Source: DASQZJ01 sp035638775 | Lineage (GTDB): Bacteria > Pseudomonadota > Gammaproteobacteria > UBA5335 > SLRW01 | Reading direction: 5' to 3' | DNA: 64,000 nt | Assembly (NCBI GenBank): GCA_035638775.1 | Contig: DASQZJ010000005.1 | Coordinates: 41,982-105,981 of the forward strand | Part shown: in pieces, positions 9,049-18,000 of the stretch | How the letters are laid out: each line of letters begins with the position of its first letter | How positions within the stretch are numbered: position 1 is the stretch's first letter | Notes under the pieces: generated by a model | The model's database searches: none | The model's input: the letters and a program-made list of their open reading frames with translations, nothing else | Told to the model about the DNA's origin: nothing | Program-made: the position numbers and the translations under genes

Positions 9049-10257
9049 TCAGACGCGCTCGATGATGGTGGCGATCCCCATGCCGCCGCCCACGCACAGC
9101 GTGGCAAGGCCCGTCTGAAGATCCCGGCGCTCCAGCTCGTCCAGGAGCGTGCCCAGGATCATGGCACCGGTGGCGCCCAGGGGATGACCCATGGCGATCG
9201 CGCCGCCGTTGACGTTGATGATGTCGTCGTGCACGTCCAGCTCGCGCTGGAAGCGCATGACCACGGAGGCGAAGGCCTCGTTGAGCTCGACCAGGTCGAT
9301 GTCCTTTATGCTCATGCCGGCCTTGTCCAGTGCCTTGCGCGAGGCCGGTGCCGGACCGGTGAGCATGATGGTCGGCTCGGTCGAGGTGATCGCCGCCGAG
9401 ACGATGCGGGCACGCGGTTTCAGGCCGAGATCGCGGCCCTTCTCCTTGGTGCCCAGCAGCATCAGCGCGGCGCCGTCGACGATCCCGGAAGAGTTGCCGG
9501 CGGTGTGCACGTGGTTGATCTTCTCGACCTCCGGGTAGACTTGCAGGGCGACGTCATCGAAGCCCATGCCGCCCGGCATCTCGAAGGACGGCTTGAGTCC
9601 TCCCAGGGTCTCCGCGGTGGTGCCGGGGCGCACGTGCTCGTCATGGTCCAGCACCACCATGCCGTTGACATCCCGAACCGGAACGATGGACTTCGAGAAG
9701 TAGCCCTTGTCCCAGGCCTCGGCGGCACGCTGCTGTGAGCGCGCCGCGAACTTGTCGACATCCTCCCGGGAGAAGCCCTCGATCGTTGCGATCAGGTCGG
9801 CACCGATGCCCTGCGGCACGAAGTTCAGCTTGGCGTTGACCGCCGGATCCATGGCCATCGGGCCGCCGTCGGAGCCCATCGGCACACGCGACATGCACTC
9901 GACGCCGCCGGCTGCGACCAGGTCTTCCCAGCCCGAGCGGACCTTCATCGCGCACATGTTCACCGCCTCCAGGCCCGAGGCGCAAAAGCGGTTGAGCTGA
10001 ACACCGGCGACCTTCTGGTCCCAGCCGGCGTAGAGGGCGCCGATCTTGGCGATGTCCGCGCCCTGGTCCCCGACCGGGGTCACGCATCCCAGCACCACGT
10101 CATCCACCTGGGAGGTGTCCAGGTCGTTGCGCTCCTGGATGGCGCGGAACACGTTCGCCGCGACGTCGACCGGCTTGACCTCGTACAGGGCACCGTCCTT
10201 CTTGCCGCGGCCGCGCGGGGTGCGGACGGCATCAAAGATGTAGGCTTCGGTGGTCAT
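9049..10257 (-). CDS. Acetyl-CoA C-acyltransferase (thiolase)
   Basis: This 402-residue thiolase has the acyl-accepting cysteine in QLNRFCASGLEAVN (about residue 90), the second-half signature VNVNGGAIAMGHPLGATGA with the catalytic His, and CVGGGMGIA with the second Cys near the C-terminus. It cleaves 3-ketoacyl-CoA to acetyl-CoA and a shortened acyl-CoA. GAGAGG precedes the ATG. It lies between icmF and the FadB/FadJ-type gene with no strong terminator, so it is read as part of one operon. Chain-length preference cannot be told from sequence. Confidence 0.95.
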   Translation of the reverse strand: MTTEAYIFDAVRTPRGRGKKDGALYEVKPVDVAANVFRAIQERNDLDTSQVDDVVLGCVTPVGDQGADIAKIGALYAGWDQKVAGVQLNRFCASGLEAVNMCAMKVRSGWEDLVAAGGVECMSRVPMGSDGGPMAMDPAVNAKLNFVPQGIGADLIATIEGFSREDVDKFAARSQQRAAEAWDKGYFSKSIVPVRDVNGMVVLDHDEHVRPGTTAETLGGLKPSFEMPGGMGFDDVALQVYPEVEKINHVHTAGNSSGIVDGAALMLLGTKEKGRDLGLKPRARIVSAAITSTEPTIMLTGPAPASRKALDKAGMSIKDIDLVELNEAFASVVMRFQRELDVHDDIINVNGGAIAMGHPLGATGAMILGTLLDELERRDLQTGLATLCVGGGMGIATIIERV

Positions 10258-10324
10258 ACTCCATTACCTCTCGAGTGAAATTGCGCAGTCGAATCCGAAT
10301 CCGATTTGGCGCATACCCTTGCCC

Positions 10325-10348
10325 AAAACGGCCCCGATTACAAGGGGC
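10325..10348 (-). terminator. Weak hairpin after icmF
   Basis: On the minus strand GCCCC and GGGGC arms (10344-10348 and 10331-10335) enclose an 8-base loop and are followed by CGTTTTGGG. With only a 5-bp stem and four Ts it would at best be partial, giving polarity between icmF and the thiolase gene. Confidence 0.3.
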
Positions 10349-10351
10349 GTG

Positions 10352-13300
10352 TTACATGTTCCGGCGATACTGCCCGCCCACGGCATAGAGGGCGTGGGTG
10401 ATCTCGCCGAGCGAGCAGCTGCGCACCGTGTCCATCAGCTCGGCGAACACGTTGTCCGGCCCGCGCGCGCTCGCCTGCAGCCGTGCCAGCGCCGCGTCCG
10501 AGTCATCGGCGTGCAGCGCCCGGAAGTTCTCCACCTGGGCGATCTGCTGGTGCTTCTCCTGCTCCGAGGAGCGGATCAGCTCCTGGCCGCCGTCTTCGCC
10601 CGCGTCCTCCCCCTGGCCCGCCGGCGGCAGGAAGGTGTTGACCCCGACGATCGGCAGGCTGCCGTCGTGCTTGCAGCGCTCGTAGTACAGGCTCTCCTCC
10701 TGGATCCGCCCGCGCTGGTACATGGTCTCCATCGCACCCAGCACGCCGCCGCGCTCGGCCAGCCGCTCGAACTCGGCGTACACCGCCTCCTCCACCAGCT
10801 CGGTGAGCTCCTCGATGACGAACGAGCCCTGCCAGGGGTTCTCGTTGCGGTTGAGCCCCAGCTCCCGGTTGATGATCAGCTGGATCGCCATCGCCCGGCG
10901 CACCGAGGCCTCGGTGGGCGTGGTGATGGCCTCGTCGAAGGCGTTGGTGTGCAGGCTGTTGCAGTTGTCGAACAGCGCATACAGCGCCTGCAGCGTCGTC
11001 CGGATGTCGTTGAACTGGATCTCCTGCGCGTGCAGGCTCCGGCCCGAGGTCTGGATGTGGTACTTGAGCATCTGGCTGCGCGCGGAGGCGCCGTAGCGCT
11101 CGCGCATCGCGCGCGCCCAGATGCGCCGCGCCACCCGCCCGATCACCGCGTACTCGGCATCCACGCCGTTGCTGAAGAAGAAGCTCAGGTTGGGCGCGAA
11201 GTCGTCGATGTCCATGCCCCGGGCCAGGTAGTACTCGACGATGGTGAAGCCGTTGGCCAGGGTGAAGGCCAGCTGGGTGACGGGGTTCGCCCCCGCCTCG
11301 GCGATGTGGTAGCCGCTGATGGACACGCTGTAGTAGTTGCGCACCCGGTGCTCGGTGAAGAACGCCTGGATGTCGCCCATCATGCGCATCGCGAAGTCGG
11401 TGGAGAAGATGCAGGTGTTCTGCGCCTGGTCCTCCTTGAGGATGTCGGCCTGCACCGTGCCGCGCACCTGGCTGAGGGTCTCGGCGCGGATGCGCGCGTA
11501 GGTCTCCCGATCCACCACCTGATCGCCGGAGACGCCCAGCAGGCCCAGGCCGAGGCCGTCGCTGCCCTCGGGCAGCTCGCCGTGATAGCGCGGGCGCTCG
11601 CATCCGGCGAAGTGCTTGTCCAGGAACGCCTCGGTCTCCTCCCAGCGCCCGCTCTCGCGCAGGTGCTTCTCCACCTGCTGGTCGATCGCCGCGTTCATGA
11701 AAAAGGCCAGGATGATCGGCGCCGGACCGTTGATGGTCATCGACACCGAGGTGCGCGGGTCGCACAGGTCGAAGCCCGAGTAGAGCTTCTTCATGTCGTC
11801 CACGCTGGCGATCGACACCCCCGAGTTGCCCACCTTGCCGTAGACGTCGGGCCGCTCCTGCGGGTCCTCGCCGTAGAGCGTCACCGAGTCGAAGGCGGTG
11901 GACAGGCGGTTGGCCGGCTGGCCGTGGGCCAGGTAGTGGAAGCGCCGGTTGGTGCGCTCCGGCGTGCCCTCGCCGGCGAACATGCGGATCGGGTCCTCGC
12001 CGGTGCGCCGGTAGGGATACACCCCCCCGGTGTACGGATAGGCCCCCGGCAGGTTCTCCGACAGCAGGAAGGTCAGCAGCTCGCCCCAGTCGCCGGTGCG
12101 CGGCAGCGCGATCTTGGGCACCTTGAGGTGGCTCAGGGTCTCGACGTAGTTCTCGCCGGTGATCTCGCGCCCGCGCACCGTGTAACGGTAGGTCTCGGCG
12201 CGCACCCGTTCGCTGAGCTCCGGCCAGTGCCGCAGGCGCGCCAGCGCCTCGCTGTCCAGCTCCTCCAGGGCCGCGTTGTAGCGCTGGCGCAGCACCCGCG
12301 TGGCCTGCTCGGCGCCGTCTTCCTGCAGCGCCTCGGCCGCATAGCGCTCCAGCGGCCCCGGCAGGGCCGGGTCCTCGAGCAGCTGCAGGCTCTGGTAGAC
12401 GCTCTGGGCCAGGCTCGCGGCCTCGGCCTGGCGCGCGATGCCCTGCTTGATCCCGCGCCCCTGCTCGGCGATCTCGGCCAGGTAGCGCTGGCGCTGCGGC
12501 GGGATCAGCGCCTGCGCCTCCGGCAGCGCGTCCTGCTCCGGCGAGAGCTTCGGGGTCCAGGCGTCCCGATCCAGCGCCAGGCGCTCGACGAGCGCCTCGC
12601 ACAGGGCCACGAACAGGTGATTGACCCCGACGTCGTTGAACTGGCTGGCGATCGTCGGATAGATCGGGACCGCCTCGTCGGCGGCGTCGAAGGCCTGGCG
12701 GTTGCGCTTCCACTGCTTGCGGATGTCGCGCAGCGCGTCCCGCGAGCCGCGCTTCTCGAACTTGTTCAGCACGATCAGATCGGCATAGTCGATCATGTCG
12801 ATCTTCTCGAGCTGGGTCGCGGCCCCGTAGTCGCTGGTCATCACGTACATGGCCAGCTCCACCAGGTCCACGATCTCGGTGTCGCTCTGGCCGATGCCCG
12901 CGGTCTCCACCACGATCAGGTCGTAGCCGGCGTGGCGCAGCAGCGCGATGGAATCCAGCAGCACCTCGCTGGTGGCCAGGTGCTGGCGGCGGGTCGCCAT
13001 CGAGCGCATGAACACCCGGTCGTCGTCCAGGCTGTTCATGCGGATGCGGTCCCCCAGCAGCGCCCCGCCGGTGCGCCGGCGGGTCGGGTCGATGGCCAGC
13101 ACCGCGATGCGCCGCTCGGGAAAATATCCCAGGAAGCGGTTCAGCAGCTCGTCGGTGACGCTGCTCTTGCCGGAGCCGCCGGTGCCGGTGATGCCGATCA
13201 CCGGGGCCGCGTTGTCCGTGCGCGCCCAGCGCTCGCGCAGCCCCTCGAGCGCGCGCGTGTCGCCCGGGTGCTCCTCCAGGAAGCTGATCATCCGCGCCAC

Positions 13301-13810
13301 CGCCAGCGGCTCGTCCCGCGTGGCGTCCTCCGGCGCGCTGCGCCCGACGCGCGCGGCCCGCGTGCGCCGCAGCATGTCCTCGATCATCCCCGGCAGCCCC
13401 AGCTCCATGCCGTCCGCCGGACTGTAGAGCCGCTCCACGCCGTAGTCCTGGAGCTCGCGGATCTCGCCGGCGGTGATGGTGCCGCCGCCACCCCCGAACA
13501 CCCGGATGTGCTCCGCCCCGGCCTCGCGCAGCATGTCCACCATGTACCGGAAGTACTCGACATGCCCACCCTGGTAGGAGCTCACCGCGATGCCGTCGGC
13601 GTCTTCCTGCAGCGCCGCCCGCACGATCTCGCGCACGCCGCGGTTGTGGCCCAGGTGGATGATCTCCGCCCCCTGGTCCTGCATCACCCGGCGCATGATG
13701 TTGATCGCAGCGTCGTGCCCGTCGAACAGCGAAGCGGCGGTGATGAAACGCAACGGCGGCTCCGACGCCGCGTCGGCGCCCGGCCGCAGGTGTCTGGCTG
13801 GCCTGCTCAT
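10352..13810 (-). CDS. icmF: Fused isobutyryl-CoA mutase IcmF (B12-dependent, with G-protein chaperone domain)
   Basis: The protein has 1152 residues, the full length of the family. The N-terminal cobalamin-binding domain (about 20-150) has the base-off motif DGHDAAIN (30-37). The MeaI-type GTPase domain (about 200-420) has P-loop GTGGSGKS (209-216), ETAGIGQSD and LNKFEKRG. After a linker comes the TIM-barrel mutase domain (about 550-1150). F611 (MFAGEGT) and Q797 (DQAQNT) align with Tyr89/Arg207 of methylmalonyl-CoA mutase, and equal the Phe/Gln pair of isobutyryl-CoA mutase IcmA. The predicted reaction is therefore isobutyryl-CoA to n-butyryl-CoA using adenosylcobalamin. ATG 13810 has AGGGG upstream and gives a normal N-terminus. 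It is third in the ligase, SDR, icmF, thiolase, hydratase order. Confidence 0.96.
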   Translation of the reverse strand: MSRPARHLRPGADAASEPPLRFITAASLFDGHDAAINIMRRVMQDQGAEIIHLGHNRGVREIVRAALQEDADGIAVSSYQGGHVEYFRYMVDMLREAGAEHIRVFGGGGGTITAGEIRELQDYGVERLYSPADGMELGLPGMIEDMLRRTRAARVGRSAPEDATRDEPLAVARMISFLEEHPGDTRALEGLRERWARTDNAAPVIGITGTGGSGKSSVTDELLNRFLGYFPERRIAVLAIDPTRRRTGGALLGDRIRMNSLDDDRVFMRSMATRRQHLATSEVLLDSIALLRHAGYDLIVVETAGIGQSDTEIVDLVELAMYVMTSDYGAATQLEKIDMIDYADLIVLNKFEKRGSRDALRDIRKQWKRNRQAFDAADEAVPIYPTIASQFNDVGVNHLFVALCEALVERLALDRDAWTPKLSPEQDALPEAQALIPPQRQRYLAEIAEQGRGIKQGIARQAEAASLAQSVYQSLQLLEDPALPGPLERYAAEALQEDGAEQATRVLRQRYNAALEELDSEALARLRHWPELSERVRAETYRYTVRGREITGENYVETLSHLKVPKIALPRTGDWGELLTFLLSENLPGAYPYTGGVYPYRRTGEDPIRMFAGEGTPERTNRRFHYLAHGQPANRLSTAFDSVTLYGEDPQERPDVYGKVGNSGVSIASVDDMKKLYSGFDLCDPRTSVSMTINGPAPIILAFFMNAAIDQQVEKHLRESGRWEETEAFLDKHFAGCERPRYHGELPEGSDGLGLGLLGVSGDQVVDRETYARIRAETLSQVRGTVQADILKEDQAQNTCIFSTDFAMRMMGDIQAFFTEHRVRNYYSVSISGYHIAEAGANPVTQLAFTLANGFTIVEYYLARGMDIDDFAPNLSFFFSNGVDAEYAVIGRVARRIWARAMRERYGASARSQMLKYHIQTSGRSLHAQEIQFNDIRTTLQALYALFDNCNSLHTNAFDEAITTPTEASVRRAMAIQLIINRELGLNRNENPWQGSFVIEELTELVEEAVYAEFERLAERGGVLGAMETMYQRGRIQEESLYYERCKHDGSLPIVGVNTFLPPAGQGEDAGEDGGQELIRSSEQEKHQQIAQVENFRALHADDSDAALARLQASARGPDNVFAELMDTVRSCSLGEITHALYAVGGQYRRNM

Positions 13811-13874
13811 ATGCGACCCCTGGTCGCGGCGCCGCCGCCGGGCCGGGCGGCCCGGCGGCGAACCCCGGTTTGTC

Positions 13875-14645
13875 TCAGCGGGCACCCATGCGGATCGCGC
13901 CGTCCAGGCGGATGACCTCGCCGTTGAGCATGGAGTTCTCCATGATCTGCCGGGCCAGCGAGGCGAACTCGGCCGGCTGGCCGAAACGCGACGGGAACGG
14001 GATCTGCTTCGCCAGCGACTCGCGCACGTTGTCCGGCGCGGCCATCATCATGGGCGTATCGAAGATCCCCGGCGCGATCGTGCATACCCGTATCCCGTAG
14101 CGGGCGATATCACGCGCGATCGGCAGCGTCATGCCCACGATCCCCGCCTTCGACGCCGAGTAGGCGGCCTGGCCGACCTGGCCGTCGAAGGCAGCGACCG
14201 ACGCTGTATTGATTATAACGCCGCGCTCGCCGTCATCCGTAACCGGTTCGCACGCGGCCATGGCCTCCACGGCCAGCCGGATGACGTTGAAGGTGCCGAT
14301 CAGGTTGACGTTGATCACCCGGGTGAACTGGTCCAGGGGGTACGGGCCTTCCTTGCCCAGAATCTTGGCGGCGCCGCCGATGCCCGCGCAGTTGACCGCG
14401 CCCTGAAGACCGCCGTAGGTGTCCACCGCGAGCTTCACCGCACCGCGTACACTGTCCTCGCTGGTGACGTCGACCTCGGCGAAGCGCACGCTGTCGCCCA
14501 GCTCCTTGGCCAGCGCCTCTCCCTTGTCCTTCTGGATATCCGCAATCACGGCGTTGCCGCCGTTCTCCGCGATGCTGCGCACGGTGGCACCGCCGAGCCC
14601 GGAAGCCCCGCCGGTGACCACGAAAGTCTTGCCCTTGATCTGCAT
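13875..14645 (-). CDS. SDR, 3-hydroxyacyl-CoA dehydrogenase type II (HSD10-like)
   Basis: The 256-residue protein is close to the HSD17B10/3-hydroxy-2-methylbutyryl-CoA dehydrogenase group. Motifs are TGGASGLG (11-18), D36 after the second strand (NAD preference), NCAG (85-88), S149, Y162 and K166 (YSASK). The insertion AGIGGAAKILGKEGPYPLDQF and the stretch IINTASVAAFDGQVGQAAYS are typical of this subfamily. It oxidises 3-hydroxyacyl-CoAs, including 2-methyl-branched ones in isoleucine and branched fatty acid breakdown. It starts 11 bp after the ligase stop and ends 65 bp before icmF, so it belongs to that operon. Its presence beside icmF supports branched acyl-CoA chemistry. Confidence 0.93.
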   Translation of the reverse strand: MQIKGKTFVVTGGASGLGGATVRSIAENGGNAVIADIQKDKGEALAKELGDSVRFAEVDVTSEDSVRGAVKLAVDTYGGLQGAVNCAGIGGAAKILGKEGPYPLDQFTRVINVNLIGTFNVIRLAVEAMAACEPVTDDGERGVIINTASVAAFDGQVGQAAYSASKAGIVGMTLPIARDIARYGIRVCTIAPGIFDTPMMMAAPDNVRESLAKQIPFPSRFGQPAEFASLARQIMENSMLNGEVIRLDGAIRMGAR

Positions 14646-14655
14646 TCATACCTCC

Positions 14656-16290
14656 TCAGCTTGTAGACGCCTGGCGCCCCTGTTTCAGATCTCCCTGCTC
14701 GTACTGCTTACGCAGGGTCAGCTTGCTGAACTTTCCGGTGGATGTGCGCGGAATCTCGGCCACGAACGCGTAGTCGTCCGGCAGCATCCACTTGGCGAAC
14801 CTGTCCTTGAGAAAATCCCGGAGCTCGTCCGGCGTAACCTCCGCCCCGGACTTCTTCACCACCACGGCCAGCGGCCGCTCGTCCCATTTGGGATGGGGGA
14901 TCGCGATAACGGCGGCCTCGGCGACCGCCGGGTGTCCCATGATCGCGTTCTCCAGGTCCACCGAGCTGATCCATTCCCCGCCGGACTTGATCAGGTCCTT
15001 GGTGCGGTCGGTGATCTTGATGTAGCCGTAGCGGTCGATGGTGGCCACGTCGCCGGTGCGCAGCCAGCCGTCCGGCGTGAACTTGTCCCCGCCCACCCCC
15101 GGGCCGTAGTAGCTGCCCGTGATCCAGGGACCGCGCACCTGGAGCTCGCCCATGGTCTCGCCGTCCCACGGAGCGACGCCCTCGTCGCCCATGATGCGAA
15201 CGTCCACCAGGGGCACCGGCACGCCCGCCTTCGCACGGTAGTGCAGCTGCTCTTCCTCCGGCATCTCGGCGATCTCCGGGCGGGTCTTGCTCACCGAGGC
15301 GAGCGGCGAGGTCTCGGTCATGCCCCAGCCCTGGTAAACCTCCATGCCGTAGGCCCGGAAGCGGCGGATCATCGATTCGGGCACGGCCGAGCCGCCCACG
15401 GTCATGCGCATGTTCTCCAGCTGCCAGCGCCCGGGCTCGGCGTCCAGGGCCTCCAGGATGCCGAGCCAGATGGTCGGCACGCCGGCGCTGAGCGTCACCC
15501 GCTCCTGCTCGTAGAGGTCGAGCAGGCTCTCCGCGTCCAGGTGGGGCCCCGGGAATACCTGCCGTGCCCCGATCATGGTGGCACTGTAGGGCATGCCCCA
15601 GGCGTTGGCATGGAACATGGGCACCACCGGCAGCGCCGTGTCCTGGTAGGAGAGCGCCGTAGCGTCCGTGAGCGCGCTGCCCAGCGCGTGCAGCACCGTG
15701 GAGCGGTGGGAGTACACCACGCCCTTGGGCCGCCCGGTGGTCCCGGACGTGTAGCACATCCCGCAGGGATCGTCCTCGCCCTTGTCCGGATAGTCGAAAT
15801 CAGCCGGAGCACCGGCGAGGAAATCCTCGTAACTCTCGGTTCCCTCCGGCAGTGACTCGCCTGCCAGCGGCACCACCAGGACCCGTTCGAATTCGACCCG
15901 GTCCCGGAACTGCTGGTAGAGCGGCAGCAGCACGTCGTCGACGATCAGGAACCGGTCCCCGGCGTGATTGCAGATGTAGTCGAGGTCGGCGGGCGACAGG
16001 CGCAGGTTGAGCGTGTGCATCACGCCGCCGGCCACCGGGATGCCGAAATAGGCCTCCAGGTGCGCGTAGTGATTCCACATCAGGGTCGCCACGCGGTCGC
16101 CCCGCTGCATGCCCGCATCGAGAAGCGCCCCGGCCAGGGCCCGCGAGCGCCGGTAGAAATCCGCATACGTATGACGATGCAGGGACTTGTCGGGGAGGCG
16201 GGAGACTATCTCGACTTCCGGGAAGATCCGTCCCGCGCGCTCGAGCACATGATCGAGCGTCAGCGGGTAATGCATCATCGTCGATCGCAT
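14656..16290 (-). CDS. Acyl-CoA synthetase (AMP-forming)
   Basis: This 544-residue ANL-superfamily ligase has the P-loop CYTSGTTGRPKGV, the A5 motif YQGWGMTETSP, the A7 GWLRTGDVATID and the C-terminal hinge DRTKDLIKSGGEW. The last lysine-containing block STGKFSKLTLR carries the A10 catalytic Lys. It resembles medium/long-chain fatty acyl-CoA ligases of the AlkK type. It activates a carboxylic acid with ATP and CoA, feeding the genes downstream. ATG 16290 has GAGGAGG at an ideal distance; the longer frame reaching 16938 runs antisense through the TetR gene and is rejected. It is the first gene of the operon, whose promoter region holds the CAAGCGCTTG operator. Confidence 0.93.
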   Translation of the reverse strand: MRSTMMHYPLTLDHVLERAGRIFPEVEIVSRLPDKSLHRHTYADFYRRSRALAGALLDAGMQRGDRVATLMWNHYAHLEAYFGIPVAGGVMHTLNLRLSPADLDYICNHAGDRFLIVDDVLLPLYQQFRDRVEFERVLVVPLAGESLPEGTESYEDFLAGAPADFDYPDKGEDDPCGMCYTSGTTGRPKGVVYSHRSTVLHALGSALTDATALSYQDTALPVVPMFHANAWGMPYSATMIGARQVFPGPHLDAESLLDLYEQERVTLSAGVPTIWLGILEALDAEPGRWQLENMRMTVGGSAVPESMIRRFRAYGMEVYQGWGMTETSPLASVSKTRPEIAEMPEEEQLHYRAKAGVPVPLVDVRIMGDEGVAPWDGETMGELQVRGPWITGSYYGPGVGGDKFTPDGWLRTGDVATIDRYGYIKITDRTKDLIKSGGEWISSVDLENAIMGHPAVAEAAVIAIPHPKWDERPLAVVVKKSGAEVTPDELRDFLKDRFAKWMLPDDYAFVAEIPRTSTGKFSKLTLRKQYEQGDLKQGRQASTS

Positions 16291-16343
16291 GACGACCTCC
16301 TCGCGAGGGCTGAAAGCAGCTCGGGATGTTTGGATGGCGTTTT

Positions 16344-16360
16344 CGAGCAAGCGCTTGGTA
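16344..16360. promoter_or_regulatory. Candidate TetR operator between tetR and the icmF operon
   Basis: CGAGCAAGCGCTTGGTA contains the perfect palindrome CAAGCGCTTG (16348-16357). The same 17 bases occur, inverted, at 20842-20858 before the biotin carboxylase operon. A near-consensus -10, TATACT (16359-16364), overlaps its right end on the plus strand, and TATACC is its counterpart on the minus strand. The site lies in the 81-bp divergent gap, as expected for local TetR control of both directions. Confidence 0.7.
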
Positions 16361-16371
16361 TACTGGGCTGC

Positions 16372-16950
16372 GTGACTATAGCCGACGTGGATAATCGACG
16401 CAACACACTGATCCGAGAGGCCTCTAGGCTTTTCCGGGACAAGGGTTACGACCGCACGACGGTGCGTGACATCGCCCGGGCCGTGGGCCTCCAGTCCGGC
16501 AGTATTTTCTATCACTTCCGGAACAAGGAGGAAATCCTCCAGGCGGTGATGGAAAACAGCATCCGCCGGATCATCGAAGCGGCCCGCGCCGCCCTCGACG
16601 GCGTCGTCAGCCCGCGCGAGCGACTCACGGTGCTGACCCGCTCGCACCTGGAAATCCTGCTCGGCGGCACCCAGGATGACATGTTCGTGCTGCTGTACGA
16701 ATGGCGCAGCCTGCCCGGCGCCCTGCGGCGCCCGCTGTTGGAGCTGCGCGCGGCCTACGAGCGGATCTGGCGCGAGGTGGTCACCGCCGCCTGCGAGGAA
16801 GGCCTGCTGCGCGGCGAGCCGGCCCTGACTGCGCGCCTGATGCTCGGGACGCTCAACTGGACCGTGCAATGGTACCAGCCGGGCGGGGGTCTCACGCCGT
16901 CCCAGCTCGGCGACCGGGTGCTCGACATGCTGCTTCACGACGGCGACTGA
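16372..16950 (+). CDS. TetR/AcrR family transcriptional regulator
   Basis: The protein has about 192 residues. The N-terminal helix-turn-helix is clear: FRDKGYDRTTVRDIARAVGLQSGSIFYHFRNKEEIL (here in pieces, residues about 17-52). The C-terminal ligand domain (about 60-190) is helical and contains the TetR_C_33-like LLYEWRSLPGALRRP. The first reasonable start is GTG 16372, with GTG 16387 as the alternative; neither has a Shine-Dalgarno sequence. If the TATACT at 16359-16364 is the -10, the message would be almost leaderless. It is divergent from the acyl-CoA ligase operon and probably senses an acyl-CoA, as PsrA and LiuR-like regulators do; that role is inferred from position. Confidence 0.88.
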   Translation: MTIADVDNRRNTLIREASRLFRDKGYDRTTVRDIARAVGLQSGSIFYHFRNKEEILQAVMENSIRRIIEAARAALDGVVSPRERLTVLTRSHLEILLGGTQDDMFVLLYEWRSLPGALRRPLLELRAAYERIWREVVTAACEEGLLRGEPALTARLMLGTLNWTVQWYQPGGGLTPSQLGDRVLDMLLHDGD

Positions 16951-16961
16951 GCGCCGTCCGG

Positions 16962-17948
16962 CTAGTGCCCGGCGACCTTCAGGACGATCTTTCCCGCGTG
17001 CCGATTGGCCTCCATGTGAGCATGTGCAGCCGCCGCCTCTGCCAGCGGGAACACGCGGTCGACCACCGGCTTCAGACGCCCCTCCGCCAGCAGCGGCACC
17101 AGCCGTTCCTCGCTGATCCGCGCCAGCCGGATGCGGGTCTCCTGCGGCTGGCTGCGCATGGTCATGGCGCGGATCGTCTGCCGGCGCATGAGCAGCCTGC
17201 CCAGATTGAGTTCTTCGCGGATCCCGCCGAGCAGGCCGACGAGCACCAGGGTGCCCTCATCCCGCAACGCATCGAGCGCGTCGGCCAGGTGTCCGCCGAC
17301 CAGGTCCAGGCAGACGGAGGCGCGCCGCCCGCCGGATCGTTCGCGGACCAGCTCGGCCAGGGAGCCCTCGCCTTCCACGTAGCCCGCCTGCATGCCGTGG
17401 GCGTGCAGCGGCACCAACCGCTCCCGGGAGCGGCTGGTGCCGATCCCGTAGGCGCCCAGCGCGTGAATCAGCTGCAGCGCCGAGATCCCCACGCCGGAGG
17501 TCGCCGCGCGCACCAGCGCCCAGTGCCCCGGCTGCAGCCCCCCTTCCAGGAACAGGGCCCGGTAGGCGGTCATGTAGGTCTCGGGAAAGGCCGCTGCCGC
17601 GACGCTGTCGATCCCCTCCGGCACCAGCTGGGTCTCGCGCTCGTGCACGATCAGGTACTCGGCATAGGCGGCGCCGCCGACCAGGCCCATGACCCGCTCG
17701 CCCGGTTTGCGCAGGGTGGCACGGGGGCCGGCCGCCTCGATGGTGCCGGCGTACTCGAGCCCGGGGACATCGGGATCGATCGCGGGCGGCGGCGGATACA
17801 TTCCCCGACGCTGCAGGACGTCGGCGCGGTTGACGCCCGCGGCCTCGACCCGCACCAGCACTTCCGCGCCGCCGGGCTCCGGCACCGGACGGTCCCGGAT
17901 TTCCAGCACCTCCGGCTCGCCCGCGGAAGTGATCACGCTCGCGCGCAT
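16962..17948 (-). CDS. NAD(P)H quinone oxidoreductase (zinc-free MDR family)
   Basis: This 328-residue medium-chain dehydrogenase/reductase is of the QOR/TP53I3 type. The GroES-like N-domain (about 1-120) has VRVEAAGVNRADVLQRRG; the cofactor domain has the ATSGVGISALQLIHALGAYGIG type loop (about 150-170). The structural and catalytic zinc cysteines of alcohol dehydrogenases are absent, and the C-terminal AAAAHAHMEANRHAGKIVLKV is standard. Such enzymes reduce quinones or enones with NADPH. It has its own promoter (18001-18029) and converges with the TetR gene, 11 bp apart. A link to the acyl-CoA pathway is only positional. Confidence 0.92.
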   Translation of the reverse strand: MRASVITSAGEPEVLEIRDRPVPEPGGAEVLVRVEAAGVNRADVLQRRGMYPPPPAIDPDVPGLEYAGTIEAAGPRATLRKPGERVMGLVGGAAYAEYLIVHERETQLVPEGIDSVAAAAFPETYMTAYRALFLEGGLQPGHWALVRAATSGVGISALQLIHALGAYGIGTSRSRERLVPLHAHGMQAGYVEGEGSLAELVRERSGGRRASVCLDLVGGHLADALDALRDEGTLVLVGLLGGIREELNLGRLLMRRQTIRAMTMRSQPQETRIRLARISEERLVPLLAEGRLKPVVDRVFPLAEAAAAHAHMEANRHAGKIVLKVAGH

Positions 17949-18000
17949 GGCTGTGCTCCCTGTCGATGGTGGGGATTATTGCGGAGGACCCTCCGTCGCC

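Noticed and set aside
10352..13810. Pivalyl-CoA mutase instead of isobutyryl-CoA mutase
   Set aside because: The pocket residues Phe and Gln match the isobutyryl-CoA type.
10250..13915. Very long open frame on the plus strand (over 1200 codons) antisense to icmF
   Set aside because: It is the mirror of a GC-rich gene with strong codon bias; the product is rich in Arg, His, Leu, Gln and Val and has no family features, while icmF matches a known family throughout.
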